From contig NC_062240.1 of assembly GCF_905475465.1 (NCBI RefSeq), forward strand, positions 3,859,001 to 3,923,000: DNA of 64,000 nucleotides, read 5' to 3'. The position numbers and the translations under genes were made by a program. Below the pieces are notes generated by a model, which did no database searches, was not told the DNA's origin, and was given only the letters and a program-made list of their open reading frames with translations. This DNA comes from Pieris napi (lineage: Eukaryota > Arthropoda > Insecta > Lepidoptera > Pieridae). This document shows positions 44,593 through 57,139 of this stretch, piece after piece. How positions within the stretch are numbered: position 1 is the first letter of the stretch; each line of letters starts with the position of its first letter.

Positions 44593-46068
44593 GACAACAT
44601 TGAATTGTATCCTTTATATATCTATAAGTATATTTAAATTAATGGTTTTCTTCTCATATAAGAATTATTTAATTAATTGTGAAAGCAAACATATATTAAA
44701 TGTGTTGTCCCTATCAGTCTTAAAATACTTTACAATTAGGCATTACAAAAATACTTTTACAATTTAAAGCGTAAATCAGTAGGTCGAGGAATGAGACCGT
44801 TAGAATTCCCTTTCTTTTTAATTATAATTTCTCTGCCAGTTCTAAGCGTTATTTAAATACTTTTTGTTTTAATGTTAGTCGCCTCTGCTCAACCCCTTTT
44901 TGCAATTACCTCGTAGTTCTGAGAGTTTTTATGTTCAAGAAATAATTAAATTAATTTATTAGCTATAATTACGTCAGAGAAGTCCTTTGAGCTTTGGAAT
45001 ATAGCGTTTTTAAATAGACATCCTTTTCCAAGTGGAATTTAAATAAAATTTCCTTTAGAAAGATATAAATAATAGTGACATTTCCTAGCGTTGCATGAAT
45101 TGTTTTTTTTTGTTTCGAAACGTCTGTTAAAGCAATTTTACCTTAACATTAAACGATAGTAATCCTTTAACATTCTAACCTTATACGCGACAATGTATCA
45201 AGATATTGATTAACTTTATATAACACATTATTTGCATCAAAATTTTTAAATTTGTATAACTTATTTATGGAAAGAGAATATTGAAATTTAATATTAAGTC
45301 GTGAACCGTGTAACTTTTTATAATTACGATGTTACGTAATTATAAAATTATAAAATATATCGTGAGGAAACCTGAATATCCTAGACCCAACATTATTGCG
45401 CATGATATACATAGAATTTGATATATAAATTAGAAATAACGTGATTTGTATATCTATTATTAAGAAAAAGTTCTGTATTTTGTATGTTTGTAACGAATAT
45501 TCACAACAATTTTTGGACCGATTTCAAATATTCTTTCGCCATTAAAATTCTACATTATTCTTGAGTAAAATGTATTATTAAACAAATGTAATATAATGAA
45601 TTTATTTCCGAAATACTTTATGTGCCGTGGCGCGGTAGTGACTAGTTAATTATATATTTTAAGGTGTACACAACATGGAAAGGAAGAATTATTAGATTAT
45701 TAATACGTATCGTACGTATCGCTGATATCTATATCTATAAATATATATAAATTAAATCCTTCATATTTATCGTACAATGTGTCGAGTCGCATCAAAATGC
45801 TAGGACCGGCCTCTAGCCCTAATAATTAAACTTAGTCGGTCTTACTAATAAAAAATCACTATACATGCTTTATAACAAGGTGATAGTTATCCAGTGAATA
45901 GAGCTTGTACAGGGCATGAACAGTTGAACACCTCTTTGACCAATAATAATCGATGTGTATGGGTTGAATAACTAAACGACCCTTATTTATTGTTACATTG
46001 GCAACCGCCGTGATTGTTTGACGTTTGATTTTCATGTTTTTGTGTGTCGTCGAAACCTCAAATTATTA
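44593..46068. other. unassigned AT-rich sequence
   Basis: A SINE body scrap (ATCGTGAGGAAACCTGA) lies at 45358-45405. A block at 45945-45985 (GACCAATAATAATCGATG, then TGTATGGG) is repeated imperfectly near 46505-46540. Otherwise nothing recognised. Confidence 0.4.
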
Positions 46069-46379
46069 AATGAGTACAGAAAATAAAGTAAAAAGGGTCC
46101 AAGTCCCTAGACGCGTTCTGCAGTACAAAACTTGGGCGAGGTTGGTATTAATGTGATAGATAAAAGGACTATTTCATTCAAAAGCCCTTAACGATCATAA
46201 TTTAATTGCCAAACTCTGCATCACGGCAGACTTCCAGTGTTTGCAGAAAGAGCATGAAACAAAACTTATGCAGATAGCTGAAACATGAGCTTATAATGAA
46301 GCAACTTGCCGAAGCTAACGAACGGGCTAGACAGGAGCATCTACTGAGGCTCAAACTATTAGAGCAGCAATTGAAATAA
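46069..46379 (+). pseudogene. Harbinger partner-protein remnant (coiled-coil end)
   Basis: The plus strand reads DFQCLQKEHETKLMQIAET, a stop, then ELIMKQLAEANERARQ and LLRLKLLEQQLK with a final stop at 46379. An acidic/basic heptad-like C-terminus that follows EHE..M is typical of the Myb/SANT-type partner of HARBI1-like transposons. An ATG at 46069 opens a short basic stretch, but most of the middle is deleted. The convergent HARBI1-like remnant downstream supports the assignment. Confidence 0.45.
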
Positions 46380-46597
46380 TAATTAAATACTTATAAAAAA
46401 GTAAAACCCCTGTTTTAAATGAAATATATTTTTTTACTTATTTCACGTCTTTAACTATCCTCACCTTTGTAAATTAAATAGCCTTAAAAATATGTTTCTA
46501 TTTGACCAATATTCGATGTGTATGTGTCTTATAACTAAGCAGTAAAAATATGTATTGCTAGTGCTACTATATATTAATTGGCATTTTCTAATGACAC

Positions 46598-47150
46598 TTA
46601 GAAGCCATGAAGAAGACACTTCCAAACACCGAAACACCGTTCTATTGTATTGCTTGTTCTTATATGGGAATGATTGTATGCCTCCTCTTGTGGTAAACTC
46701 GGATTAAAATATGGAGTCAATGCATAGCCTGAATCACCAAGAAGCCTTCCTTGGATCTCTCCACTGTCCATTCTTTGTCTGAGTAGACTTTCTCTAAAGA
46801 TACGGCTGTCTTGAGTACTGTCTCTCCACCGTGCCACGATATCCAGAATACGCAATGTTGTATCAAACACACACTGTAGTACATTCAGGGATACACATCC
46901 TTTCCTGGTTATCACCACCAATTCTTTTAATTCTAATATGAGTGCAGTCGATAGCCCCTATCACGCCTCTAAATCCACTTATGGATCGGAACACCGCAGA
47001 TACTACCTCCACCAGATACCTCCCTGTTCACGGATTGTTGCAGGCATTTTTATGAATTGATGATTTCTCTAAGCTAGAGATTCTGCTACTATTCGGCATA
47101 TATTTGTGATTGACTGCTGACTAACCCCGTGTAAATGATTGACAAGAACC
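46598..47150 (-). pseudogene. HARBI1-like transposase remnant
   Basis: The minus strand has HGVSQQSITNICRIVAES near 47140-47085, VIGAIDCTHIRI with the first catalytic Asp near 46970-46920, then RKGCVSLNVL, LRILDIVARW, DSRIFRESLLRQR, LLGDSGYALTPY and NTIERCFGVWK with the last catalytic Glu. This is the HARBI1 order. The region is broken by several stops and at least two frameshifts, and the N-terminal exon is missing. It belongs to a different Harbinger lineage from 37984-40924. No convincing inverted ends are visible. Confidence 0.85.
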
Positions 47151-47394
47151 TTTAAAAAATATCAGATCACATGACGCTATTATTGTCTTATACACCCGTA
47201 AAACTAGGCCGTTGCTGCGTTGTATAAGCATTGTACAAGTCTTCATACAAACCAGACACTTGTTATAACAGCCGTATACATCAGACTTGTCAATTCAGGA
47301 ATTATTAGTAACATTTTTCTTATAACAGGCTTATACGATGTGCATAAATCTTTATCAGTATTGTCTTTTATTGAAATAACTTTTAGACATAGAA

Positions 47395-47530
47395 AAACTC
47401 TTTTTTAACGTCTTCGTGACCACGCACGCTGTAAAGCACGCGAAACGTCGGTTAATTTTAAAATTATGTAAAATAACTGTAAATTTATAATAAAACATAA
47501 CTTCAATTCCGTTAAAAGAGTGTTTTTCTA
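47395..47530 (-). mobile_element. MITE related to 61560-61701
   Basis: Shares GACCACGCACGCTGTAAAGC, ACGCGAAAC, TCGGTTAA and ACTTCAAT with 61560-61701, in opposite orientation. Its ends are imperfect (CTTTTTTAACG and CGTTAAAAGAG). Confidence 0.6.
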
Positions 47531-47535
47531 TTATT

Positions 47536-48104
47536 AAACTTACAAAATTTTTACACAATCTTTATAAGTTGAAAACAATTAATTAAGGTTTTGGGGAAGG
47601 CTTTGAAAAGGCTACGTACAGTATACGGAAGTACGTTTATTATTTCAGCAAAACTCTTCTTATCACACTATGTTTGAATAGAAAACAGTGAACTAATTAG
47701 ATGCAGTTTAGCAAAGAAACGAAGCGTGTCTCAAAGCTTCACATGTTCATTAATTAGCGTTGCAGAGATCGGCTGTTTCTTTTGAGCTCAACTCCGTTTA
47801 AGTTATATATTCCTAGTACCTATTGTTCACGTCTCAAATAAAATATTTATATGAGAAGTTGTTCAGAATGAGTTAGAACTTATTTCTATAAAAGAAACAA
47901 TAAAATAAACTAAACTCGTACTTGCAAAAGATAAAATCTTGATGGGATGAGAGAGAAAAGGAACAATAGGCCTAGAAGGAAACGGAAGGAAGGAACATGG
48001 CAGTCCATGGAAAAAATAAAAACATCGCAGATAGATGGACACGCATATTAACGTTACAACCTCAAGTGGCATCATCAATCTATAGTGCTTCTTGTTTCTT
48101 CTTA
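47536..48104. other. unassigned sequence
   Basis: Possibly the 3' part of the RTE-like fragment that follows. No motif is recognised. Confidence 0.4.
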
Positions 48105-48400
48105 CCGGATTTTTTCTTGTCACGGTTCTGTCGTCCGCCTTTCGATGCACATGCCCCAACCACTTGAGCCTGTTGCATTTTATGAACTGGACGAAGTTGA
48201 CGTCGTCAAGGATATTATAAAGTTCTTCCTTGTAGAGAATACACCAAACACCGTCGTCGCAAACTGGGTCAAAGATTCTACGAAGAATTTTCCGCTTGAA
48301 AAGAGTGAGAGAGAGCGAGCTCGTCCTTCCGACTAAAGGCCCAGGTTTCAGAACCAAAAGTGAGCAGTGGTCGCAGCAGAGTTTTGTACACAACACGCTA
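48105..48400 (-). pseudogene. RTE-like LINE reverse transcriptase C-terminal fragment
   Basis: Inside the minus frame 48405-47863, the stretch LFKRKILRRIFDPVCDDGVW, then YNILDDVNFVQFIKCNRLKW and LGHVHRKADDR, matches the conserved C-terminal region of RTE-type retroelements (ERKILRRI.GP, RL.W.GH..R). The residues after DDRTV read into unrelated sequence. The catalytic domain is absent. Confidence 0.8.
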
Positions 48401-49230
48401 CACAATATCTACTAAGGCCAAAGTAACAGCGATTTATTTATTTATTCAGAAGATTAACAGCACAATACAGAAATAGATGTATATATATATAACATTATGG
48501 GCCAATTAAAAATCTTCACATATAGTTTTTTTTTTTTACAACAAGAAGGTATACACTATACATGCCAAATATTTTTTAGTTTATAATACAAAAAAGAAAA
48601 AAAACAGAAATTTGCTACCATAGTGCGTCTGCTGATTTCAGACTGGGATTATAATCACTAAAATAAGTTTAATATATAATTATTTTAAATATTTTAATGC
48701 CAATAATTTTTATATAAACGCAGATGGAAGGTGGGGACTTTTCCCAGTTTAAATGCCCCTTGCAAACTTAAACCGTATACATGTATTGCATATTTTGTAA
48801 TAATTCGTTAAAAAACATTTTTTTTTAAATTTGTCCTACAATTAAAAGAACCGCTTTATTGGCTCGAAATAAAATGCTCATTAAAAATTATTTGCCATTC
48901 AGTAATGTGAATATACGAATGTCCTTGAGGCATAACATTAATATATTAAACCATTATACGATCGAGTATCGTATATACTAATCTTGGATTATGACAACAT
49001 AAATTTTATAGGGTTGGACATTAAATTGCCAAATGGGTATGATAAGAGTACTGAGCTAACTCTGGAGACTAAAATTGGTATTTTTGCTTAGAAAAGCAAA
49101 CTTAAATTAGCTTCAGTATGAACTCGTAACATTTATTATCTTATTTGCTCGCCGTAATTGCATATTGTTAGATAATTTTAATATATATTTATTTATTAAG
49201 TCAAACATCACTTTAATATAAAAAATAAAA
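48401..49230. other. unassigned AT-rich sequence
   Basis: The start (ATTTATTTATTTATTC at about 48434) resembles the antisense of a LINE tail rich in AATAAATAAA. Otherwise nothing recognised. Confidence 0.4.
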
Positions 49231-49494
49231 AATCAGTGGCACTACAACCTCTTTAGGTCTGGGCCTCAGATTTCAATCTAATAGGGTAGTAGGTGATCAG
49301 CCTCCTGTTCCTGACACACGCCGTTGGCTTTTTGCGTCTAAGACATGTCGGTTTCCTCACGATGTTTTCCTTCACCGTTCAAGCGAATGTTAAATGCGCA
49401 CATAGAAAGAAAGTCCATTGGTGCACAGCCGGGGTTCGAACTTACTACCTCAGGGATGAGAGTCGCACGTTGAAGCCACTAGGCCAGCACTGCT
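49231..49494 (-). mobile_element. tRNA-derived SINE, main family
   Basis: Minus-strand copy with GCAGTGCTGGCCTAGTGGC head, CATCGTGAGGAAACC body and a GGTTGTAGTGCCACTGATT tail. Well preserved, although the B-box reads GTTCGAACCCC. Confidence 0.9.
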
Positions 49495-50019
49495 CACTGT
49501 AATATAAACAAAAATAAGATATATAGTTATAGTATTTGATATGTCCTATAATAGTTTCGCAAGTAATAATTACAACAATGAAAAAAAGATACATGACCTA
49601 AGAAAACAATAACAATTGTTTAAAGTTATTCTTACATGAAGCAGTAGAGTGCGAAAACAGGTTGACATCAATATTAGCATCAAGTACACGTTTTGTAAAA
49701 AGGCGCGCGTAGAGAACTGTCATGAACGTTGAATAATAAGGACTCGAGAAGTTCACAGAAAGTTATTTCATGCAGAAATATTTTTCTTAATGTTACGTAG
49801 ATAAAAAAAATTAAATTTCATTTTATTCGTTTTTAATTATTTTTATTATTCCTATTTGGTTAACCTTCTCGACATGTCAAATTGATATGTAGGTATGTAT
49901 CAGATATACAAATATCTGATACATTTCTGCTTTTCGACAATCATATTTCTACATGTTGTAATGGTTGCAGCTCCTTACAAACATTGTGTAAAACAAATAA
50001 CTTGGAGATTAAAAAGAGT
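49495..50019. other. unassigned AT-rich sequence
   Basis: Nothing recognised. ATACAAATATCTGATAC near 49900 is a small local duplication. Confidence 0.45.
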
Positions 50020-50190
50020 GGCGGATAATTTATTGCCTGTTCTTCTCTTCCGTTTTACGCCCTTGATTTAAGAACTGGCAGTAAATGTAAAATGAGAAGC
50101 ATTTAGCATATAATATAAATTTCTTTTTTTGACGTTCATAAGTGTACATTGTGTTACCTATATTAATAAATGATTTAGATTTGATTTGGT
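50020..50190 (+). mobile_element. LINE 3' tail
   Basis: Plus-strand 3' UTR: CCTGTTCTTCTCTTCCG, TGATTTAAGAACTGGCAG, TTTTTTTGACGTTCATAAG, TGTACATTGTG and an AATAAATGATTTAGATTTG end. Confidence 0.6.
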
Positions 50191-50289
50191 TTGACTATGT
50201 CCCTAAGATTGTCAATTTGTGCACAATCGAATCTAGTCTCACGTTTACTTTTAACACTACTGGATATCATAGATATTTTGTATGTATAT

Positions 50290-50515
50290 GCTATTGAGGA
50301 GCAATCGACCTTGAACATGCGCCTCTCCACCCGGAGGTCGTGTGAATGGATTTTTTTTATGTGCGCAACATCTGCTCGTACACATCACATCAAACAAGCT
50401 TAGGAAACTGGCTTGCCTTACACCCAAAAATCGACGGTGTGTATCACGCACACGGGTAATCCTATTTGTCTATTAGAATAAACAAGTGATCAAGATAGTA
50501 GCGCCACTGGTTTCT
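50290..50515 (+). mobile_element. tRNA-derived SINE, main family, degraded
   Basis: CACCCGGAGGTCGTG, TATGTGCGCAACATCTGC, GGCTTGCCTTACACCC and AGTAGCGCCACTGG occur in family order with many changes. Confidence 0.7.
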
Positions 50516-52448
50516 TTATTGAATATAGAAATTAACAAATTTTATTCACATACGGTTTATTAAATGCCTTAAAACAGGTTTAAACCTTCAAAAATTTCTA
50601 AATTTTAGTTCAAACAACAGTGATTGGTGTGAAATTCAATTTAAAATTTTGTTATCGCCGACTACAACAACTTTAGCTTTTACAACAAGTGGAAGCTCAA
50701 ATACCTAATGTTTTTTTTTACAACTAAAAATATTCAACTATAGCTATTAAGTACATAATATGTTCGTGCCAATTCTCAAAACTTCTAAACAAACTAATGT
50801 CTGTTTGGGATGTTTGTATGTATATGATAGAAACTTGCTGTTTTATAGTGATTTTAATCAGTTTTTCACGTCCGTTCCATACCCTTGATTTGAGATTTTT
50901 TTTGTCGGTTCATATAAATTATATATTGATTTTGATTTTACATTTTATACCACTGAAATTTTGTCTCACTGGAAGTCATTTCTTTCTAGTGACTACAAGA
51001 TTTTTTTTTAATATTTAAAAAAAAATAATGACTTAGAAAAACATGAAAAAGATTTTCATTTTTACAAGAAATTGAATGGATTTGGACAATATTCTCAATC
51101 AAGAAGGTTTAATTGTGGTTGGGGCGAGTTACTTAGAGTTTCCGGTCACGTCTGTAACGACCTCTCCAGATACGCTGCAATGACTAGTCAACTCTTTCAC
51201 ACTATGCTGTACGATAGTCGTACATATTATTAAGCTTTTGTATAATTCAAAATTTAAAAAAAATATACGAGTATAAGTATATTATATACGTATAACTGTA
51301 TGAAAGAAAAAAGTACCTTGAAAATGCAAAATAGTTTGAATTATCTCTTTGTTATGTCACTTATCTGTATGGTGTTGCTGTGTGAAAAATTGTAATAGTA
51401 TTTTTTGTATAAAAGAAAAAAAAATGCTCGAAAAGCTTAATATATTATAAACCGTCTCATTTGGATTTTTTTATGATTATAATAATAATTCATCTAATAT
51501 ATTTTGTTACACTTTATTGTCTATAACCCTTTCATTAAAATCATATTATATTAAAAATAAAATACAAAGCTCTTGGTTACAAGACTGAAACAAAAACTTG
51601 ATTTGAGTTTTAGGCATTAATTAAATTTTCTTTTGATTTGGTAGTTTTAATGCCGTAATCGTAACATGTAAATGATCGATTTCATTTTAAGGAGGAGCGG
51701 ACGGTGATGTATTGAGATATATTCGGACAAAATTCGATTCGAATTCGAGTTAAATACGAAGTTGAATAATGATTCCATTCGATTGTAACAGGTGCAAAAA
51801 CTTATACAATAATGGTTTCGTTTAATTAATTACAATTAAACAACTGTCAAAGGGTACAATTTTGGGAGCTAAACATTGTGAACATTAGTATTTTATAAGT
51901 TTAGTTTTAGTTTAAGAGAAGTTTTAAAATATTTATAGTATAAACGTGATTTATATTAGTACGTATTTACATTGCTTGAGCATTGCCTAAATGTAGAACA
52001 AGGGTTTGATTTAGGGTGAAATATTTGTAGATTAGCTCATGCTTTTTGATGGCCTGAAACAAAGCGATAATTGTAATTTAGTTTTCGAAAAACAAAGTAA
52101 AAACGTTTCTGCCGATATTTGGCATTGTGTACGATCAATATTATATTGCAGTAAGAATATAAAAATCCATTTAAAACAAATATGAAAATCCTTTTCCGTA
52201 TCAAAAGCACTGATCAAATAATACAGACTTTATTTATTCTGATGTTCATTTTCTTCATACAAAATCGAAAATTGGAGCTCAATTATATCTGTGTAACGAA
52301 AGCTTTTTGCTTTTGTACGATTATTTGCTCAGATGATGGTAATTGGCTTCACACCTTTATAAGTTCTTTTCACTTTACAATACATCGCCAAAACGCTTAT
52401 AAATCGTATTTGCATGTTTTATTTATTACGTAAATAGTTTTTATTTTA
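50516..52448. other. unassigned AT-rich sequence, 1.9 kb
   Basis: No recognised gene or repeat. Small frames at 50797-51018, 52032-52217 and 52182-52433 show no domain. Confidence 0.45.
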
Positions 52449-52700
52449 TAGAACACGGGGCAAACGGGCAAGAGGCTCACCGGATGTTAAGTGATACCGC
52501 CGCCATGGACACTCTCAATGCCAGAGGGCTCGCAAGTGCGTTGCCAACCTTTTAAGAATTGGTACGCTCTTTTCATGAAGGACCCCAAGTCGAATTGCTT
52601 CGGAAATACTTCAGTGGGCAGCTGGTTCCACAAAGTGGTGGTGCGTGGCAATAACTGCCTTGAAAAACGCTCAGTTGTGGATGGATGTTATTTTTTTTTT
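52449..52700 (-). mobile_element. 3' tail of the 57-kb-type LINE
   Basis: Antisense copy from CACGGGGCAAACGGGCAAG through CATGGACACTCTCAATGCC to CTGCCTTGAAAAACGC, similar to 57150-57380. It ends at a T run near 52690. Confidence 0.85.
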
Positions 52701-52702
52701 TA

Positions 52703-52980
52703 AACTCAGTTGCGCTACAACGATTAAGGTGTGGGCCTAAGATTTGTGTTTTTGTTTTGTGAAAATTGGTATTTTCTAATAGGCAAGTAATCAGCATCCT
52801 TTATGAATAACACACGCTATCTTATTTTGGGCCTAAGGCATTCAGATATACTTACCATGTTTTCCTTCCATGTACGAGGGAGTCTTAGATGTGCACATAG
52901 ACTGAAAGTTCATTGGTACATAACCGGAGATCGAATCTGCGATCTCATTCGCACGGTGAAGGCAAAACTGCTCGCAATTG
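52703..52980 (-). mobile_element. tRNA-derived SINE, main family, degraded
   Basis: Antisense SINE from GTTGCGCTACAACG to GGTGAAGGCAAAACTGC. It abuts the LINE tail at 52449-52700, a T run lying between the two. Confidence 0.75.
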
Positions 52981-53460
52981 TTATATTAAGGTGTGTACAA
53001 TACATATCAATTGAGGGTCTAATACGTCGATTTCCTCACACTATTCAGTTTAATTCACGCATAGAAAAATCTATCTCTGCAAATTCGGGATGATAGGATG
53101 TTGTTAACTTGAATCAAAAGCGATAAAGCGCTTAACATCGAAATATTGGAATACCATATTCAGAGAATTAACACGTCACACAAGAAATATCGTTTCATAA
53201 AGTTCGTTGAACTGATCATAATGAATTTATTATTTTCCCATATCAAACCCAATTTATTTTTCTTTCGCCTCAGTGTATTTTTGTTGATGTAATTTGAACT
53301 GCCTTATTTTTGGTTCTGGGTTTAATTCCCGTGTTAAAAGCTATGAAATACACGTAAAAATGTAGCTAATGTCTACACACAAATACGAATTTATTTGTGA
53401 AATCTGAGATGTTTTAGATGAGACGGGATGGTAAAACAATGCAAAGTTACGGCCAGTTCA
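52981..53460. other. unassigned sequence
   Basis: Nothing recognised. Confidence 0.45.
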
Positions 53461-53873
53461 TCTATACTATAATATAATATTATAAAGAGGAAAGGTTTGA
53501 TTTTTTGTTTGTTTGAAATGAATAGGCTCCGAAACTACTATACCGATTTCAAAATTCTTTTCACCATTGGCAAGCTACACTATTCCCGAATGACATAGGC
53601 TTTGTTTCATTTAAAAAAAAAATAGGGATGCTTACTTGAATAATCTAACCCAAAGTGTAAAAAAATAAACAAAAAACTTCCTTCAATCGTGTGCGCCGCG
53701 AAAACTATTAATGAGAGAACAAAATGATGTATTACAATTTTTCAGGACACATCAATTTTTCACCAAAAAAGCATGGTGGATTTGTGTTCTCCTGCCTTTT
53801 CTCTTGAATAGTTTACTACTATGTAATATAACAAAAAAACATAGCCACAGAAACGCTTGGCCGAGTCTACTAG
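53461..53873 (+). mobile_element. non-autonomous Helitron, second 5' type
   Basis: Begins TCTATACTATAATATAAT after A (53460) and ends GCTTGGCCGAGTCTACTAG before T (53874). It is 413 bp. The 3' end matches those of 1208-1583 and 17353-17732, but the 5' half is a different sequence. It has no coding capacity; the 62-residue frame inside is fortuitous. Confidence 0.8.
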
Positions 53874-55954
53874 TCAAAAATAAGAAGTTATATTATTGAA
53901 ATGAGGTTTGCTATGCGAACTGCAAATGATATATTTTGTTACTAATGGCAACGTTAATGTTTATGTAATTTAATAATATTCATATTATGTGAATTAGAGA
54001 GCGTGGTTAAGCTCTTAGCGGGGACTGCTAATATGAGGTCGCTAAGTTTTGGCTTGTGGCCAAAAACACTCATTAAACAGCTTGTGGTATACGTGTAGCA
54101 TACTCATAATAAACAGTAGCATACAGCGTGTCTGCATATTTTGCCGTACAAATTTAGTCTATAGAGGAAGGTCATTCAATATGCTTGGAGCAGAGTTTCC
54201 AAATTTACTGTACTAAAAAAATACTGGTTTCCTTATTGTAGACCCGTGTGGTAGACACGGTTAAAATGATTTTTATTTAAGATTTGTATTGTAAATTGAC
54301 ATAAAAAGTCAGAAGTTCTTTGGCGTAAAATGATAAAAACTTTTCAAAAATTGTATTCTACGTTTGTTTGTAAAAAACTAAAATGCTGACTATAGCTAAC
54401 GTTAGGGTGTTGGTTTTTGTGACGGTGTGCGCGTGCATCGTAAAAATTTATGATGTTGTCCTTCATAGAAACTCAGTTGAAGACTGTCATGTAGTAAATT
54501 CCAATTCTTTCTATGTTGATATATACTTAAATATATTTTTAATGCAATATTACTGTTTTTGAAATATATGAAAAACCCTGTTTTAATTTAAGTTGTACAG
54601 AAGTTCATTTGAAAATAAATGTCACGAACAAAATCATCGCCTCTGCAAAATGAATCCATAACTTAGTCCGTGGACACAATTTAGTGCTCGTTGTACCACA
54701 AACTTAGCTGCGACAAATTGATGAGACTGCTCATGTATTCTCCTGCTATTTAAACTTGTTTCCACACTATTAACATGTTACTAACACTGTGTATTGTTCT
54801 GACAGCATAATATTATTTATGTAAAATGACCTTAAGTAACTTGCAAATATGTAATTCATATAAATTATAAATGATATAAAATAAATTAATGTTTCTGATA
54901 CCTAAGTGAATACAGATACGTAAAGAATAGCCCAACGTTTGACGTTAGAAACCGTTCAAAGGTTTCTAAGCAACGGACCAACGGAGACTAGGCATACGAT
55001 CGACAAAGGAATTGCTGAAGCGTAATTACTATATTTGGTCAATTTCACTGTACTACACAGTACTCACCATATGAAAGGATTATCTATTTAGTCGACCAGA
55101 AGCGGACAAATTAAAATCTGCCGTCCGACTTGGAATCGAAATCCATATCTTATAAATATAATATATCAGGGTTCTTTAATAAAAACGGGCTTGTGGTAAT
55201 AGAGTGTGATTTATCTTGTTAAAACCTATTCTAAGGAGAGAAGGCGCAGACAGTCGTATTGAGATTAAAATTGTTTATGCATTCGCAATAAAGCTGTATC
55301 AATTTTAATCATTTAATTTAAATTTAATACAATGCAAAAAGTAGAGGAAAGTAAGTAGTTCAAATCAAAGCGAAAATACAATTATTTTTCAATTACACGG
55401 CGAGCTGTATTAAGTTTTAGAAGACAATGCGGAAACATCCTGCAAATAAAGCCTCCAGCACAAACGATCCCAGCGAGGCTACTTAAGTGCCTCAACTTAG
55501 ACTAAATTAAACAAGTCTGAAACTGCCTGTGTGGCCTAATTGAAAATGCATATTTTGTTCATAAACATTCCATATCCGGGCCTATACAATGTTTAAATTT
55601 GAAATATTAGATATCTATCGATGATTATTATAACTGCACTAAACATATCAAATAACAACTGTTCTATATTCTGCACAATTAAGGTATCTAAAACAGAGAA
55701 GTTACAATATTTTTAATTCATCTGGTAATTTATTAAATATTGTTTAATGTTCATACATAAAAGAGTTTAGTTTTAAACGTCTTTCAATATCTTTTTTAAT
55801 GTTCAAAATTTTACCATTCTTTAAAAGTGTCGAAGTTTTTTGTGTATGTATTGTCATGGTTTACCAGGATTCACGAATTAATTAGACTTATTAGATTCTG
55901 GCTCACAGGTGCTGCTTTTGTTTATTACAAGGTGAATAATTTTTTTTTTAGTTT
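53874..55954. other. unassigned AT-rich sequence, 2 kb
   Basis: A scrap of the GAAGT-type element (TTTGTGACGGTGTGCGCG, then TGCATCGTAAAAATTTATG) lies at 54413-54450. Otherwise nothing recognised. Confidence 0.45.
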
Positions 55955-56100
55955 TTCTCTTTAACTAGGGTTGCCTGGAAGAGATCGCTTATTAGCGATA
56001 AGGCCGCCCGTTATAATTTTATAATTTTTTTGTATTGTGTTTCATTCTTTTTTTTTTGCAACGAAGTGTAAATAAATAAAAAATAAATAAATAATTAGAA
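55955..56100 (+). mobile_element. CR1-like LINE 3' tail
   Basis: GGTTGCCTGGAAGAGATCGC, then TTATTAGCGATAAGGCCGCC, and an end at GCAACGAAGTGTAAATAAAT followed by repeated AAATA units. This is the same 3' end as 20673-20800, in plus orientation. Confidence 0.8.
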
Positions 56101-56334
56101 AGATTGTTTTATTTATAACATATTCATACTTATAATCTAATACGTTCTTACTTATAATCAGTCTTAGATAAATCGCAAAGACCTGAAATATACGGGTTTA
56201 TATTATAAAACACCCAATTCACGGGTACCGTCATTTTAAAATATAATATAAATTTTGAAGTTCAATGACAAAATGTAAATGTCAACCTTTTTGTTCAGCT
56301 ATTGTAATACTTATACCTATAAAGCACCCCACTG

Positions 56335-56425
56335 TATTTCCGAACCAATTCGACTTAGGGTCCTTCAAGAAAAGAGTGTGCCAATTCTTAAAAGAACGAC
56401 AACGCATTTTTATAGAGCATTGAGT
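56335..56425 (+). mobile_element. 3' scrap of the 57-kb-type LINE, plus orientation
   Basis: CCGAACCAATTCGACTTAGG, then GTCCTTCAAGAAAAGAG and GAGTGTCCA, with an internal deletion. Confidence 0.7.
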
Positions 56426-57120
56426 GTCCAGGTTCTATAAAAAAATAAAAAAATAAATGCTATTCCATTAGTATCCTCCGATTAATTACCTCGCCATATT
56501 CTGTAACATAGACCACGATTTCATAGATTCGTTGTGACCTGGCATTGTAAAGGGGCTACGTTCAACCTGCTTCGAAACTTCGAGTCCATCTCAATTGCAA
56601 TATTAATTTCGAGTTTTGGAGATTCTCAACAGGCTGCCTTTGAGCCGTGGTCATAAGCCCTTGAACAGTTGCGCTTATTTGGTTTACGAAGTTACTAATT
56701 AGGCGACTGTTTATTAATTTCAGTTATGAAATGTCCTCGAAAATGTTATCGAAATTATAATGACCCTTAACGCGAGGGGGTTTATAAACTTGCGACCGGA
56801 TTATGAGAACTTGCAACTCATAGCTGGTAATGGCACCTGAAGGTCAATGTGCATTTCATATCAAGTCATTGTATATTATAAAGGTGATAAAAAACTAATC
56901 ATAATAAAAAATCAGAACTACTATCCCAATGCTGCATAGTTTACCTGCATTGGAATCTTTCATACTTTCGCTCCTTCAGAAAGAAATTGGTAAACTCATT
57001 ACCTTAATCTCTTAATATATTTAAATTTTATAGATGCAGCAATCTTATTAATTTTTTATTACATGTAGAATTTGAGCATAAAAGCTATTGTAATAAAACT
57101 GAATTAACAATTTATTTAAC
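56426..57120. other. unassigned GC-balanced sequence
   Basis: Positions 56480-56860 are less AT-rich than the surroundings and contain no recognised repeat or domain. Possibly conserved non-coding sequence. Confidence 0.35.
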
Positions 57121-57139
57121 TTTTTTTTTTTTTTTTTTT

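Noticed and set aside
47863..48405. A single 180-residue host protein
   Set aside because: Only the first part matches, and it matches an RTE-like reverse transcriptase end. The rest is a read-through.
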